Positions 26,061 through 36,458 are shown, counted from the first letter of the stretch. The stretch: 64,000 nt of DNA from Glaciimonas sp. (GCA_012927625.1 JABBOV010000012.1:1-64000), one strand, 5' to 3'. Program-made: numbers and translations. The notes: a model not told the origin generated them from the sequence alone.

Positions 26061-27140
26061 TCAGGAACATTCAACAATCCGCACCCGAGCCGCTAGCGCG
26101 CACATCAATTCATAGCCGATGGTGCCTGCAGCCTGCGCCACTTCGTCAATCGGCAAGCCCTGCCCCCACAAAGTGACACTGCTGCCGATGTGTGCACCCG
26201 GTACTTCGGTCAGATCGACGGTAATCATGTCCATCGAGACGCTGCCGACGATGCGGGTCTTGACGCCATCGACAATGATCGGCGTGCCGTTCGGTGCGTG
26301 GCGCGGATAGCCGTCGGCGTAACCGCAGGCGACCACGCCGATCTTCATCGGCCCTTCGGCGCAGAAGCGGCTGCCGTAGCCGACTGCATCGCCCGCCGCA
26401 ATATCCTGGGTGCCGATGATTTCGCTTTTCAGCGTCATCGCCGGCAGCAGGCCGAACTCGGCCGCGCTCTTGCCGCCGGGAGTGGCGCCGTACAGCATGA
26501 TTCCGGGGCGCACCCAATCGGTCTGAATCTCGGGATGCAACAGATCGGCGGCCGAATTCGACAGATTGATTTCCGCCTCCAATCCTTCTGCTGCGGCACG
26601 AAAGCGGCGGACTTGCGACATCATCGGAAAAGTGGAATTTTCGGCATCGTCGGCATTGGCCAGATGGGTCATCAAGGTGATTTTGCCGACCGCCGGCATG
26701 GCGCGCAGGCGGGCGTAAGCATCCCGAAAAACATTGGGCTGAAAGCCGAGCCGGTTCATGCCGCTATTCATCTTCAGATGCACCTGTAGCGGCGCGTCAA
26801 ATTGCGCCCGTTCGAGCATCCCGATTTGCTCGTTACAGTGGACTGCAAATTCCAACCTGTAGGTATTGATGACTGCCAAATCGGCGCTATCGAAAAAGCC
26901 TTCCAGAAGCAGGATTGGCTTGTTCCAGCCCAGTTCGCGCAGGCGCACGGCCGCCTCAATTTCGATCAAGGCCAAGCCATCGGCCTGTGCGAAGCCGCGC
27001 ATGCCGCGCTCCAGGCCGTGGCCGTAGGCATTCGCCTTGAGCACTGCCCAAGTCTTGGCGGTGGGTACTTGTGTTTTGGCAACAGTTAAATTGTGCTGCA
27101 TGGCAGCGATATCAATGAGGGCAACAATAGGTCTTGGCAT
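26061..27140 (-). CDS. alr: Alanine racemase
   Basis: Alr is a PLP enzyme that interconverts L- and D-alanine for peptidoglycan. From the ATG at 27140 the protein has 359 residues. The PLP lysine is in AVLKANAYGHG (about residue 34) and the catalytic tyrosine in AVGYGSRF (about 254). An N-terminal TIM barrel and C-terminal beta domain are as expected. The frame is open 19 codons upstream, but MPRPIVALIDIAAMQHNL is the conserved start. It is transcribed toward radA; lplT starts divergently 276 bp away. Confidence 0.95.
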   Translation of the reverse strand: MPRPIVALIDIAAMQHNLTVAKTQVPTAKTWAVLKANAYGHGLERGMRGFAQADGLALIEIEAAVRLRELGWNKPILLLEGFFDSADLAVINTYRLEFAVHCNEQIGMLERAQFDAPLQVHLKMNSGMNRLGFQPNVFRDAYARLRAMPAVGKITLMTHLANADDAENSTFPMMSQVRRFRAAAEGLEAEINLSNSAADLLHPEIQTDWVRPGIMLYGATPGGKSAAEFGLLPAMTLKSEIIGTQDIAAGDAVGYGSRFCAEGPMKIGVVACGYADGYPRHAPNGTPIIVDGVKTRIVGSVSMDMITVDLTEVPGAHIGSSVTLWGQGLPIDEVAQAAGTIGYELMCALAARVRIVECS

Positions 27141-27290
27141 GGGACAAACCTGATCATAAAAAATGCGTGAAAATAAAGAATGAGGGCTGGCTGACATTTT
27201 ACCGGAGCCACTCTGCGGCGCGTAGATTCTGACGAATGCCCAATATTTTCATGGTATAAAGCAGTCCAGACTAAATCGGTTAGAGACTTT

Positions 27291-27324
27291 CCAGTAGTCC
27301 AGGTTTCCGTGCCCGCACTACTGG
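27291..27324. repeat. Dispersed hairpin repeat family B, copy 1
   Basis: ccagtagt and actactgg form an 8-bp outer stem, interrupted further in. A 30-bp core starting at 27293 matches 25 of 30 bases with the hairpin after nadB (core from 33423). It lies in the alr-lplT divergent region. Confidence 0.65.
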
Positions 27325-27416
27325 TAAAACAGCAATATTTTGTTTCTACAACAATGCAACCAGGCTGTTTAAAAAAATGAATTCATGCTCCTGACAACAA
27401 GTGGGCCAACAGCCGA

Positions 27417-28679
27417 ATGAAACGCGGTTTCTATACCATCATGGCGGCGCAGTTTTTCTCTTCGCTCGCGGATAATGCTCTTCTCATAGTCGCTATCGCA
27501 CTATTGGCGCAATTGCAATCACCGGCCTGGATGACGCCGATGCTGAAATTGTGCTTCGTGCTGTCCTACGTATTACTGGCAGCATTCGTGGGAGCTTTAG
27601 CCGATGCGCTGCCCAAGGGCCGCGTGATGTTCGTCACCAATCTGATCAAAGTTACCGGCTGCGGGTTGATGTTCTTTCATGTGCATCCGCTGATCGCGTA
27701 TGCGGTGGTCGGCTTTGGCGCTGCTGCGTATTCTCCAGCCAAGTACGGCATTTTGACCGAACTATTGCCGCCCGAAAAATTGGTGGAGGCCAATGGCTGG
27801 ATTGAAGGCTTGACCGTTATTTCCATCATTCTCGGTACCATGCTGGGCGGGGCGCTGGTCAATCCCACAGTTACGTCGACGCTCCTGCAGCTTGATTTTC
27901 CCATGATCGATTTTGGCTTAAGTACTTCGACCGAAGCCGCCTTGTGCGTGATCATCACCGCTTACCTGCTTGGTGCCTTATTCAATCTAAAGATACCCGA
28001 TACCTGTGCACACTATGCGCATCAGGAACGCAACCCAATCAAGCTGGTTGCCGATTTCGCGAACAGCTGGACTATCCTATGGAAAGACAAATTGGGCCAG
28101 ATTTCACTGGCGGTGACTACTTTATTTTGGGGCGCTGGCGCCACGCTCCAGTTCATCGTGCTGAAATGGGCTGAAAAATCCCTCCATATGGCACTCGACA
28201 AAGCCGCTATCCTGCAAGGCATCGTGGCGCTTGGGGTTGCCCTTGGCGCAATCGGCGCTGCCCGCTTCATTCCGCTCAAAAAATCTCTGTCGGTAATGCC
28301 GATGGGTGTCGCGATGGGCGTGGTAGTGATCTTGATGACGCTGGTGCACTCAGTCTGGATCGCTTATCCATTGCTGGTTTTGATTGGCGTCCTGTCGGGT
28401 TTTTTCGTGGTGCCTATGAATGCCCTACTGCAACACCGAGGTCACGTACTGATGAGTGCCGGACATTCGATTGCGGTGCAAAACTTCAATGAAAACCTGT
28501 CGATTCTGACTATGCTGAGTCTGTATGCGCTGATGATTTCACTCAATCTCGACCTCAACGTTGTGATTATCTTGTTCGGCCTGTTCGTGGCCGGCACCAT
28601 GTACCTGGTTATGTGCAAGCACGCCGCCAACCAGCGCAAACATGATTCGCTGGCGCTGATCGGCAAACATAAGCACTGA
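27417..28679 (+). CDS. lplT: Lysophospholipid transporter LplT
   Basis: LplT is a major-facilitator protein that flips lysophospholipids across the inner membrane for reacylation. The 420-residue protein is almost all hydrophobic with about 12 helices. It begins MKRGFYTIMAAQFFSSLADN and has AAYSPAKYGILTELLPPEKL (about residues 102-121), a strong LplT signature. In enterobacteria it pairs with the acyltransferase aas, which is not adjacent here. The N-terminal start fits the family. It is monocistronic; a 380-bp gap follows. Confidence 0.92.
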   Translation: MKRGFYTIMAAQFFSSLADNALLIVAIALLAQLQSPAWMTPMLKLCFVLSYVLLAAFVGALADALPKGRVMFVTNLIKVTGCGLMFFHVHPLIAYAVVGFGAAAYSPAKYGILTELLPPEKLVEANGWIEGLTVISIILGTMLGGALVNPTVTSTLLQLDFPMIDFGLSTSTEAALCVIITAYLLGALFNLKIPDTCAHYAHQERNPIKLVADFANSWTILWKDKLGQISLAVTTLFWGAGATLQFIVLKWAEKSLHMALDKAAILQGIVALGVALGAIGAARFIPLKKSLSVMPMGVAMGVVVILMTLVHSVWIAYPLLVLIGVLSGFFVVPMNALLQHRGHVLMSAGHSIAVQNFNENLSILTMLSLYALMISLNLDLNVVIILFGLFVAGTMYLVMCKHAANQRKHDSLALIGKHKH

Positions 28680-29059
28680 GTTGACTAATGTCCCGCACGA
28701 CCATAATCGAAAAAGCACGATGCACAAAATTCAGTGAGCTAATCAAGTTCGTCTGCCCACTCTTAATTTCTCCCGTTTCGCGTCGAAGATTTCGGCGGAT
28801 TGACTAAATCAGATCAGTTTTCCCTGTCCAAATCAATGTAAATTTGCTATTATTCTTGCGTCAACGAACCTCTGCAACAGCTCCCGGCAATGAAATCAAT
28901 TACGCGCTTTGGCGCATCTTTAACTTTACACAATTCAAAAATCCAGTTACGTCGCTTGTGCCAAACTTTGTACTTTTTTTTTGCGATTAAGATAATTACG
29001 GGAATGAACATTGCATCAGAAACCGCCAGCAAAATCGCCCAGCGCGCTGCGGTCTGCTG
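28680..29059. other. Intergenic region lplT to PAS-GGDEF-EAL gene
   Basis: No coding frame with family resemblance or ribosome binding site is visible on either strand. The AT-rich part near 28830-28856 (ttgctattattc) is the most promoter-like place for the downstream gene. No repeat or RNA gene was recognised. Confidence 0.5.
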
Positions 29060-31723
29060 ATGATTACATCCTTTTTTGAATCGAAAAATACACTCGCCGG
29101 TACTGATATTTTTCGTATTTTGTCTCCGTTTATGTATGCTTCGACGCTGCTGTATGCGGGGCTTTTTCTGCCTTGGCAGTACGCTATGCAATCCTATGCA
29201 CAGCTGTTGGCAACGGCTGTTCTGGCTCTGTTGCTGTTGCTTGCGTTACAACGTCTGCTTGCCCGCGCGCCGCCGGAACCCACACTCAGGCGCAGCCTGA
29301 CAGAGTGTTGCGTCATGCTGGTGGCGCTGATCCCACTGGCACTATCCCAATCGCAGATGGTCTTTCCCTGGCTGGTCATGATGGCTTGCCTGTTCCCCTT
29401 GATTCTGAATGGCAAGTTGATGATGGGTGTGGTAGCTGCAATCGGGCTAACCGGTCTGGTGCTCAATCTGTTTTCAGAATTATCTACCAGTGACGTGTTA
29501 ACCCAGCTTTGCGTGACTTTGTTTGCTGGCACGCTGGCAGTGTTGCTCGCTGAAGTGCAGCGCTCCCATCTTGTCACGGCACGCAAAGCGCGCGTCGATC
29601 TGGCGCGTTTCCAAGCTATCGCTGGCGTAACGCATACTGCTTTTATTATTACCGACGCCGACTTCAAAGTACTTTTTGTAAATGAGGCGATCAAGGAAAT
29701 CGCCGGCACAACGCAAAACGAAATTTTATGCAACGGCCTGCCGTCTTCGATCCACCCGGACGATTTGGCGGCGTACCAGAAAAATTTGCGTACACTGCAA
29801 AAATTACCCTGCAGCACCATTTTTGCCCGCTACCGGTTGCAGCACAAGAATGGGCGCTGGCTGTGGCTGGAAACCTATGGCTACAACATGCTGCACGACA
29901 ATGCCATTCATGGCCTCGTTTTCGCTATCACCAACATTACCGAGCGCAAGGCAGCAGAGCATAAGCTCGACAATGAGCGCAGTCTATTGCGCTCATTGCT
30001 GGATAACAACCCATCCATGATTTACGCCACCGATCTGAATGGACGCTTTACGATCAGCAATCACAGTTTCCAGCGCAACTTTGGTTTCCTGTCGGAAGAC
30101 GACTTGCGCGGCAAAACCCATCGTGATGTCATGTTGTTACAGCCCACGGAAATGCAAAAGCATATTGCCAGGCAACTCGCGCATGAAAGTCAGTTGCACG
30201 ATACCGAGATCATGCAAAGCGGCGAGCCTGTGCAAAGTATCGAAATTGAAGGCATCTGGAAGAGCGAGACACAGCAAGAGGCGCCTCGTTGGTACCTGTC
30301 CAACAAATATCCATTGCGCGACAGCAATGGCAAGATCATCGGCGTGCTTAATAAAATGCGCGATATCACTTATCGCAAGGAATATGAAATTCATCTGAAA
30401 TACCAGGCGCTACACGATCCATTGACTGGGCTACCTAATCGCCGTTATATGCTGCAGAGCATTGCGGAGAGCATCGTTCTTTTCCAAACGACAGAAACCC
30501 GGTTTGCAGTGTTGTTTTGCGACCTCGATTCCTTCAAAAACGTCAACGACATTCACGGCCATGAATTTGGCGACAAGTGCTTGCGGGAAATCACCCAGCG
30601 CTTTAGCGCGCAACTCGACGATACGGATTTTGCGGCCCGCATCGGCAGCGATGAATTCATGATCCTTGTCAAGGCTTCGCTCCCGCAAGCCACTGCCAAA
30701 GCCCATGCGCTGTTACAGGCGTTGAGCTTGCCGATTACTATCAATGACATCGTGGTCAAGGTCGGCGCCAGTATTGGCATCGCCCAGATGCGCGACGACC
30801 ACAACAGTCCTTCTGAACTGATTCGCGACGCCGATGCTGCCATGTACCAAGCCAAGGAGCTAGGCCGTAACCGCATCAAGATTTTCGACGCATCGTTGCA
30901 TGACATCTCGACCCGGCGCGCCCAGCTGGAAGCCGGATTGCACTTCGCGTTAGAACGCAATGAATTTAGCGTGCTATATCAGCCGAAAGTCTCGATGCAG
31001 AAGCGCACTCTCAAGGGACTGGAGCTGCTGCTGCGTTGGAACAGCTCGCAATATGGAGAAATTTCACCGGCGGAATTCATTCCGATTGCAGAGAGCAACG
31101 GCCTTATCATACCGATCGGCTTATGGGTGCTGGAGCAGGCATGCAAACAGCAGCGGCACTGGCAAATCGCATTCCCCAACGTGACCTGCATGAGCGTTGC
31201 AGTCAATGTTTCGATGCGTCAATTGCTGCAGCCCGAATTTTTGTCGGCAGTCACGCGCACCCTTGAAGAGTCGCGCGTAATACCGGGCAGCATCGAACTG
31301 GAACTGACCGAAACTGCGGTCATGGCAAGTCCGCTGCAAGTAATAGAAAGCCTGACCAAGCTCAAGCGACTGGGATTGCGTCTGGCCCTGGACGATTTCG
31401 GTACCGGCTATTCATCGTTGGCGTACCTGCAAAAATTGCCGATGAACACGTTGAAAATAGATAAAGCTTTCGTGACGGGCATCGCCACAAAAAAGAGCGA
31501 GAAGGAAATTGTTCGCCTCATCATTGCGTTAGCCAAGACATTGGCGCTCGACATCGTCGCAGAAGGCGTGGAAACGCAAGAACAAGTAACCGAATTAATT
31601 AAATTAGGATGTGACATCGTGCAAGGCTTTTTATTTTCGCCGCCAATCAGCGCTCAGGAAGTCGAGAAATGGTTCGCCACGCCAGGACTCAGGCACACAA
31701 AAATCATGCCAAAACTTAACTAG
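29060..31723 (+). CDS. Membrane-bound PAS-PAS-GGDEF-EAL cyclic-di-GMP protein
   Basis: The 887-residue protein probably controls cyclic di-GMP. About five hydrophobic helices fill residues 25-165 (a MASE-like sensor not assigned to a known class). Two PAS domains follow (about 180-300 and 310-435), then a GGDEF domain (about 440-605) and an EAL domain (about 620-870). The GGDEF signature is RIGSDEF, and the inhibitory RxxD site is replaced by DDTD, so the cyclase half may be weak or only regulatory. The EAL half keeps its catalytic set: ELLLRW, VNVSMRQL, ELELTET, DDFGTGYSSLAYL, LKIDKAFV, AEGVET and QGFLFSPP. Phosphodiesterase activity is therefore the better guess. The start at 29060 has no good ribosome binding site and could lie slightly downstream. 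Confidence 0.9.
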   Translation: MITSFFESKNTLAGTDIFRILSPFMYASTLLYAGLFLPWQYAMQSYAQLLATAVLALLLLLALQRLLARAPPEPTLRRSLTECCVMLVALIPLALSQSQMVFPWLVMMACLFPLILNGKLMMGVVAAIGLTGLVLNLFSELSTSDVLTQLCVTLFAGTLAVLLAEVQRSHLVTARKARVDLARFQAIAGVTHTAFIITDADFKVLFVNEAIKEIAGTTQNEILCNGLPSSIHPDDLAAYQKNLRTLQKLPCSTIFARYRLQHKNGRWLWLETYGYNMLHDNAIHGLVFAITNITERKAAEHKLDNERSLLRSLLDNNPSMIYATDLNGRFTISNHSFQRNFGFLSEDDLRGKTHRDVMLLQPTEMQKHIARQLAHESQLHDTEIMQSGEPVQSIEIEGIWKSETQQEAPRWYLSNKYPLRDSNGKIIGVLNKMRDITYRKEYEIHLKYQALHDPLTGLPNRRYMLQSIAESIVLFQTTETRFAVLFCDLDSFKNVNDIHGHEFGDKCLREITQRFSAQLDDTDFAARIGSDEFMILVKASLPQATAKAHALLQALSLPITINDIVVKVGASIGIAQMRDDHNSPSELIRDADAAMYQAKELGRNRIKIFDASLHDISTRRAQLEAGLHFALERNEFSVLYQPKVSMQKRTLKGLELLLRWNSSQYGEISPAEFIPIAESNGLIIPIGLWVLEQACKQQRHWQIAFPNVTCMSVAVNVSMRQLLQPEFLSAVTRTLEESRVIPGSIELELTETAVMASPLQVIESLTKLKRLGLRLALDDFGTGYSSLAYLQKLPMNTLKIDKAFVTGIATKKSEKEIVRLIIALAKTLALDIVAEGVETQEQVTELIKLGCDIVQGFLFSPPISAQEVEKWFATPGLRHTKIMPKLN

Positions 31724-31814
31724 ATGGGTTGAAGCGCACAATGGCACGATTGACTATTCATTTGTTATAGTTCCCTGTTGCTTATTTCTCCCACAACTCA
31801 CTCCATAAACTCCC

Positions 31815-33416
31815 ATGAAATTCGATGTCGTCATTATCGGTAGCGGTTTGGCCGGCCTCTCCGTAGCACTCCACCTGGCTGAAACCCATCAAGTCGCCGT
31901 CATAACAAAGCGACATCTGCTCGACGGCGCCAGCAACTGGGCCCAAGGCGGAATCGCCGCCGTGCTCGATTCCGGCGACAGTTACGCGCAACATATCGAG
32001 GACACTTTAATCGCCGGCGCAGGACTGTGCGACGAGGCGGCAACCCGCAACATCGTCGAGCATGGGCGCGAGGCGATTGAATGGCTAATCTCCCAAGGCG
32101 TGCCGTTTACCCGCGACAGTGGTGCTGAACTCGGCTACCACCTGACCCGCGAAGGCGGCCACAGCCAGCGCCGTATCATCCACGCGGCCGATGCCACCGG
32201 CCATGTAGTACAGGTCACGCTGGAAGAAAAAGTGCGCAAGCACCCGAATATCACATTGCTGGAAAACCATTACGCAATTGACCTGATTACTTCCGACAAG
32301 CTGAACCCTAAATCGCCAACCCCGGAGTGTGTCGGACTGTATGTCCAGAATACTGCGACCGGCGCAGTCAGCACGATTTCCGCCGGCCACACAGTTTTGG
32401 CCACGGGCGGCACCGGCAAAGTGTACTTGTACACCACCAACCCGGATACCGCCACCGGCGACGGCATTGCGATGGCCTGGCGCGCCGGCTGTCGGGTCGC
32501 CAATATGGAATTCATCCAATTCCACCCGACTTGCCTGTATCACCCGTACGCAAAATCATTCCTGATTTCAGAAGCGGTGCGCGGCGAAGGCGGCCTGCTA
32601 AAGTTGCCGCCTGCAGCCGGTGCGGCGGCCGGCCTGCGTTTCATGCCGGAACATGACGCGCGGGCTGAACTCGCGCCGCGCGATGTAGTCGCCCGCACGA
32701 TTGATTTTGAAATGAAAAAGCGCGGTCTCGATTATGTCCATCTGGACATTAGCCACAAGTCCCCGGAATTCCTGCAAGAGCATTTCCCGACCATTTATGC
32801 GCGTTGCATGGAATTCGGCATCGACATCAGCAAAGAGCCGATCCCGGTGGTGCCGGCGGCCCACTATACCTGCGGCGGCGTAGTCACCGACATGAACGGC
32901 AGCACCGATATTGCAGGTTTGTATGCGGTAGGTGAAAGTGCGTACACCGGTCTGCATGGCGCCAACCGCCTGGCCAGCAATTCACTGCTGGAATGCCTGG
33001 TGCTGGGCCGCGCCGCCGCACTCGAGATCGACCGCGTGCCGCGAGAAATTCACCCGTCGCTGCCACAATGGGATGAAAGCCGCGTCACCGATGCGGATGA
33101 AGAAGTCGTGATTTCCCATAACTGGGATGAATTGCGCCGCTTGATGTGGAATTACGTCGGTATCGTGCGCACTAACAAGCGCCTCGAACGGGCGCAACAT
33201 CGGATCAGCCTGTTGAAGAAAGAAATCCATGAGTACTACGCCAATTTCCGCATCACCAGCGATTTGCTGGAATTACGCAACCTGGTCGAAGTCGCTTCGC
33301 TGATCGTGGATAGCGCGTTGATCCGGCGCGAGAGCCGCGGCCTGCATTACAGCCGCGATTATCCGGCTACTTTGCCCAAGGCGTTACCGAGTGTGCTGTC
33401 GCCGAAACGGGGCTAA
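31815..33416 (+). CDS. nadB: L-aspartate oxidase
   Basis: NadB oxidises L-aspartate to iminoaspartate, the first step of de novo NAD synthesis. The 533-residue flavoprotein begins with an FAD motif [19 protein letters not shown] (residues 4-22), has [12 protein letters not shown] (about 45-56), the fumarate-reductase-like HPTCLYHP and EAVRGEGG segments and the conserved YTCGGVVTD and [14 protein letters not shown] segments. It is transcribed toward nadA-nadC, which make the next two steps, with 145 bp of hairpin and repeat sequence between the convergent ends. Confidence 0.96.
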   Translation: MKFDVVIIGSGLAGLSVALHLAETHQVAVITKRHLLDGASNWAQGGIAAVLDSGDSYAQHIEDTLIAGAGLCDEAATRNIVEHGREAIEWLISQGVPFTRDSGAELGYHLTREGGHSQRRIIHAADATGHVVQVTLEEKVRKHPNITLLENHYAIDLITSDKLNPKSPTPECVGLYVQNTATGAVSTISAGHTVLATGGTGKVYLYTTNPDTATGDGIAMAWRAGCRVANMEFIQFHPTCLYHPYAKSFLISEAVRGEGGLLKLPPAAGAAAGLRFMPEHDARAELAPRDVVARTIDFEMKKRGLDYVHLDISHKSPEFLQEHFPTIYARCMEFGIDISKEPIPVVPAAHYTCGGVVTDMNGSTDIAGLYAVGESAYTGLHGANRLASNSLLECLVLGRAAALEIDRVPREIHPSLPQWDESRVTDADEEVVISHNWDELRRLMWNYVGIVRTNKRLERAQHRISLLKKEIHEYYANFRITSDLLELRNLVEVASLIVDSALIRRESRGLHYSRDYPATLPKALPSVLSPKRG

Positions 33417-33421
33417 GTAAC

Positions 33422-33453
33422 AAGTAGTGCAGGCCTGCGTGCCTGCACTACTT
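33422..33453. terminator. Hairpin after nadB; also dispersed repeat family B, copy 2
   Basis: A perfect 13-bp stem (aagtagtgcaggc / gcctgcactactt) around ctgcgt starts six bases past the nadB stop, likely a terminator. Its core matches the hairpin at 27291-27324 in 25 of 30 positions, so it seems to be a mobile or duplicated palindrome serving as terminator. Confidence 0.75.
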
Positions 33454-33494
33454 TACAATGCACGGCAGCATACTGCTCCGTGCATTTTTTATTT

Positions 33495-33542
33495 CCGCTT
33501 TATATATATGCGGAGACTAGCTTGTTTTAAGGCATACTCCCA
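33495..33542 (+). repeat. Dispersed repeat family A, copy 3
   Basis: ccgctt...tgcggagac followed by tgttttaaggcatactccca matches the copies at 22165 and 25978. It lies between the convergent nadB and nadC ends, 20 bp before the nadC stop. Confidence 0.75.
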
Positions 33543-33561
33543 TCAAAAATGAACTGACTGG

Positions 33562-34440
33562 TTAAACTGGCAGCGTCCCCACAATCCGCAATGAATAATC
33601 GGTAGCCCGCACATCCTTGGTCAGGCCGCCAATCGAGATCCGGTCTACGCCGGTTTCGGCGATAGCTCGCAATGTTGTCATGTTGATGCCGCCGGAGGCT
33701 TCCAGCAAAGCGCGTCCGGCAGTGATGTGTACCGCTGCACGCATTGCCTCGGTACTGAAATTATCCAGCAGCACGGACCTGGCGCCAGCGGCCAACGCTT
33801 CGTCTAGTTGCTGCAAGGTTTCCACCTCAATCTGAATCGGCACCCCGGAGCGCAAACCGAGCGCAGCCGCCATCACCGCGCCGATACTGCCGGCTGCGGC
33901 AATGTGATTTTCCTTGATCAAAATACCGTCGTATAAAGCTAGCCGCTGGTTCTGGCCGCCGCCTACGCGTACCGCATATTTCTGCGCCAGCCGCAAGCCC
34001 GGCACAGTCTTGCGTGTATCCAGGATGACGGCAGGAGTGCCTTCGATGGCAGTCACATGACGCCGTGTGGCGCTGGCCACGCCGGACAACAGTTGCAGAA
34101 AGTTCAAAGCGCTGCGTTCTGCTGTCAGCAGCGCGCGCGCCGGCGCTGCAATCGTGCAGACTACACTGTCGGGAGCCATCAGATCGCCTTCCGCGTAACG
34201 CCATTCTATCCGAATGGTGGGGTCGACCGATTGCATCACCGCTTCAAACCACGGCGCGCCGCATAACACGGCTTCTTCACGCACCAGCAAGCGGGCCTTG
34301 ACCCAGCCATGTTCCGGCACCAATTGACCGGTGACATCGCCGCTGCCGATATCTTCTTGCAGCGCGGCCCGAATATTTTCTTCAAAGGCCACTGCCAGAT
34401 CAGCATCCATCGGCGCAAATCGGTTGATCAAGGTGCTCAT
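33562..34440 (-). CDS. nadC: Nicotinate-nucleotide diphosphorylase (quinolinate phosphoribosyltransferase)
   Basis: NadC converts quinolinate and PRPP to nicotinate mononucleotide, CO2 and pyrophosphate. The 292-residue protein contains [14 protein letters not shown] (about residues 30-43), [38 protein letters not shown] (about 141-160), [10 protein letters not shown] (about 176) and the C-terminal SGGIN and [12 protein letters not shown] phosphate-binding segments. Its ATG overlaps the nadA stop (ATGA), so NadA and NadC are translationally coupled. All binding residues I can recognise are present. Confidence 0.96.
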   Translation of the reverse strand: MSTLINRFAPMDADLAVAFEENIRAALQEDIGSGDVTGQLVPEHGWVKARLLVREEAVLCGAPWFEAVMQSVDPTIRIEWRYAEGDLMAPDSVVCTIAAPARALLTAERSALNFLQLLSGVASATRRHVTAIEGTPAVILDTRKTVPGLRLAQKYAVRVGGGQNQRLALYDGILIKENHIAAAGSIGAVMAAALGLRSGVPIQIEVETLQQLDEALAAGARSVLLDNFSTEAMRAAVHITAGRALLEASGGINMTTLRAIAETGVDRISIGGLTKDVRATDYSLRIVGTLPV

Positions 34441-35576
34441 GCCGGTCCGATTCCTGAAAACAATTTGGCTTCCTGCGCTAGATCCGCGCCGGGGCGCACA
34501 TTGGCTTTTTTCTCGGCAGCGAAATCGAGCATCCGGTCAATGCAGAGCACTGCCTTGCGGCCAATTTCAGGATCGACAAAAACTTCGTTTCTGCCGCTTT
34601 CCAGCACATCAGCCAGATTGGCCAAGCCGTTCATTGCCATCCACGGGCAATGGGCGCAACTCTTGCAAGTGGCGCTATTACCGGCGGTTGGCGCTTCGAT
34701 GAAATGCTTAGTCGGCGCAGCCAGGCGCATCTTGTGCAAGATGCCATTATCGGTTGCCACAATGAAAGTATCGGTATCCTGCGTTTGGGTAGCCGCAATC
34801 ATTTGCGAGGTGGAACCGACTACATCGGCCAAGGCCACCACCGCTTCGGGCGACTCTGGGTGCACCAGCACTTTTGCCCCCGGATATTGTTGCTTCAGCA
34901 ATTCCAGTTCAACCGCCTTGAATTCGTCATGCACCAGGCACGAGCCCTGCCACAGCAGCATGTCGGCGCCGGTTTTTTTCTGGATATAGCCGCCCAGATG
35001 CTTGTCCGGCGCCCACAAGATTTTTTTGCCCTGCGCATGCAAGTGAGCCACGATGTCGAGCCCAATCGAGGAAGTCACCATCCAGTCGGCGCGGGCTTTT
35101 ACCGCCGCGCTGGTGTTGGCATATACCACCACGGTGCGATCCTGGTGCGCGTCGCAAAAGGCAGCGAATTCGTCAGCAGGGCACCCCAGATCGAGCGAGC
35201 AGGTGGCGTCCAGATCGGGCATCAGCACGCGTTTTCCCGGGCTTAGTATTTTTGCGGTTTCGCCCATGAAGCGCACGCCGGCGACTACCAGCGTCTGGGC
35301 CGGGTGATCGCGGCCGAAGCGCGCCATTTCAAGCGAATCCGATACGCAACCGCCGGTTTCTTCAGCCAGATCCTGTATGTCGGGGTCGACATAATAATGC
35401 GCCACAAGTACTGCATCGCGCTCCTTGAGCAAGCGCCTGATGCGCTCTTTCAGAGCAATCTTTTCGGCCGGTGACGGTGCGGCGGGCGCACGCGCCCAAG
35501 CCTGCGCGGTACAACTGGCACCGGTTTGCATTTGCGGGCGCTCGAATTCAACTGTTTTGATTACTTGAGTTTGCAT
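34437..35576 (-). CDS. nadA: Quinolinate synthase
   Basis: NadA condenses iminoaspartate from NadB with dihydroxyacetone phosphate to quinolinate using an oxygen-sensitive [4Fe-4S] cluster. The protein has 379 residues from the ATG at 35576 ([15 protein letters not shown]). Cluster ligands are expected in [20 protein letters not shown] and [32 protein letters not shown] and [11 protein letters not shown] are family signatures. A longer reading from 35621 is open, but neither start has a strong ribosome binding site. It is cotranscribed with nadC. Confidence 0.94.
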   Translation of the reverse strand: MQTQVIKTVEFERPQMQTGASCTAQAWARAPAAPSPAEKIALKERIRRLLKERDAVLVAHYYVDPDIQDLAEETGGCVSDSLEMARFGRDHPAQTLVVAGVRFMGETAKILSPGKRVLMPDLDATCSLDLGCPADEFAAFCDAHQDRTVVVYANTSAAVKARADWMVTSSIGLDIVAHLHAQGKKILWAPDKHLGGYIQKKTGADMLLWQGSCLVHDEFKAVELELLKQQYPGAKVLVHPESPEAVVALADVVGSTSQMIAATQTQDTDTFIVATDNGILHKMRLAAPTKHFIEAPTAGNSATCKSCAHCPWMAMNGLANLADVLESGRNEVFVDPEIGRKAVLCIDRMLDFAAEKKANVRPGADLAQEAKLFSGIGPA

Positions 35577-35884
35577 ATGCGGTCTAGTCAGTGTGGAAGG
35601 GTTGACGGGAATTTTCGGCATGGCAGATATCGGCGCGATGTGCGATGCTCGATAAAAAAGTATCCTCTATCACCCTGAAGCGCACGTAGTATTCTTTGGA
35701 AATCAATACTTGTAATATACGGTCTGCTATGCTCTGCCTCGTGTTTTGCTCTTTGCAATTCGGTGCAATACAACACGATTCGGCGACACCATGAATTTTA
35801 CGCTCGTTTTCAAAATGGAATCCTCCGTCGAACCATTTGCAATCACCCCTGCCCGGCAATTTTCGCCAGACTGAACCTAACACT
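35577..35884. other. Intergenic region nadA to small hypothetical gene
   Basis: This 308-bp divergent region should hold the promoters of nadA (minus) and the following small gene (plus). No convincing gene, repeat or riboswitch fold was recognised. Confidence 0.4.
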
Positions 35885-36106
35885 ATGAATAATAGTATTT
35901 TCGACAAATCCCAAAAAGGCCGCGAAGAGATAGTCATGCGCAAACATGGCCTGGCGCTACGTCTGCGAGCGCTGCTGGTGATGATTGACGGCCAACACAG
36001 CACCGTTGATTTACTGGAAAAAGTGTCCGGCCTCGGGCTTGGTGAGCACAGCATCCAGGATCTGCTCGATAACGGCTATATTCAACTTGGCGACAGCCTA
36101 AAATAA
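35885..36106 (+). CDS. Small conserved hypothetical protein
   Basis: A 73-residue soluble protein begins MNNSIFDKSQKGREEIVMRK. The middle RLRALLVMIDGQHSTVDLLE and the end LGEHSIQDLLDNGYIQL suggest a compact helical or winged-helix-like fold. I recall similar short proteins in Oxalobacteraceae but cannot give a function. It may be regulatory or a partner protein; charged and leucine residues alternate as in amphipathic helices. It stands between nadA (divergent) and a recombinase remnant. Confidence 0.6.
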   Translation: MNNSIFDKSQKGREEIVMRKHGLALRLRALLVMIDGQHSTVDLLEKVSGLGLGEHSIQDLLDNGYIQLGDSLK

Positions 36107-36129
36107 CGAAAAGCGTACTGCGATGGATG

Positions 36130-36425
36130 TTCGGGCCAGCGTCTAGCAACTGGCAAACCCTGGCGTACGCGTGCATTGTCTTGCACTTGGTGGCGTCGAT
36201 CTCACCAGCCTGGCAGGAAAGATGACCATGCAGATTATCGCCGCTGCGGCAGAATTCGAGCGGGTCCGCTGATCGAGCGCACGCAGTCGGGAATTATCCA
36301 GGCCAAGGCTGCAGGCAAGCAGTTTGACAGGGCGCCCGCTCACTGCGCCGGCCCGGGCAGCAGCCGTAAAGCGCCTCGTCGCCGGTGTCAGCATCGCTGA
36401 GACCGCGCGCAATATTTCGTCATAA
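36130..36425 (+). pseudogene. Serine recombinase (Tn3-type resolvase) remnant, several frameshifts
   Basis: Piecing the three plus frames together gives resolvase blocks in order: [36 protein letters not shown], a stop and frameshift near 36272, then [19 protein letters not shown], another frameshift near 36355, and the C-terminal AVKRLVAGVSIAETARNISS ending at TAA 36423-36425. The N-terminal part with the catalytic serine is missing. It is a dead relic of a transposon and marks the left side of the accessory region. Confidence 0.8.
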
Positions 36426-36458
36426 CATCCAACTACCCGTAAGTCGCCAGCGGCGTTT

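Noticed and set aside
26190-26789. 199-codon plus-strand frame opposite alr
   Set aside because: Shadow frame with composition set by GC-rich alr codons.
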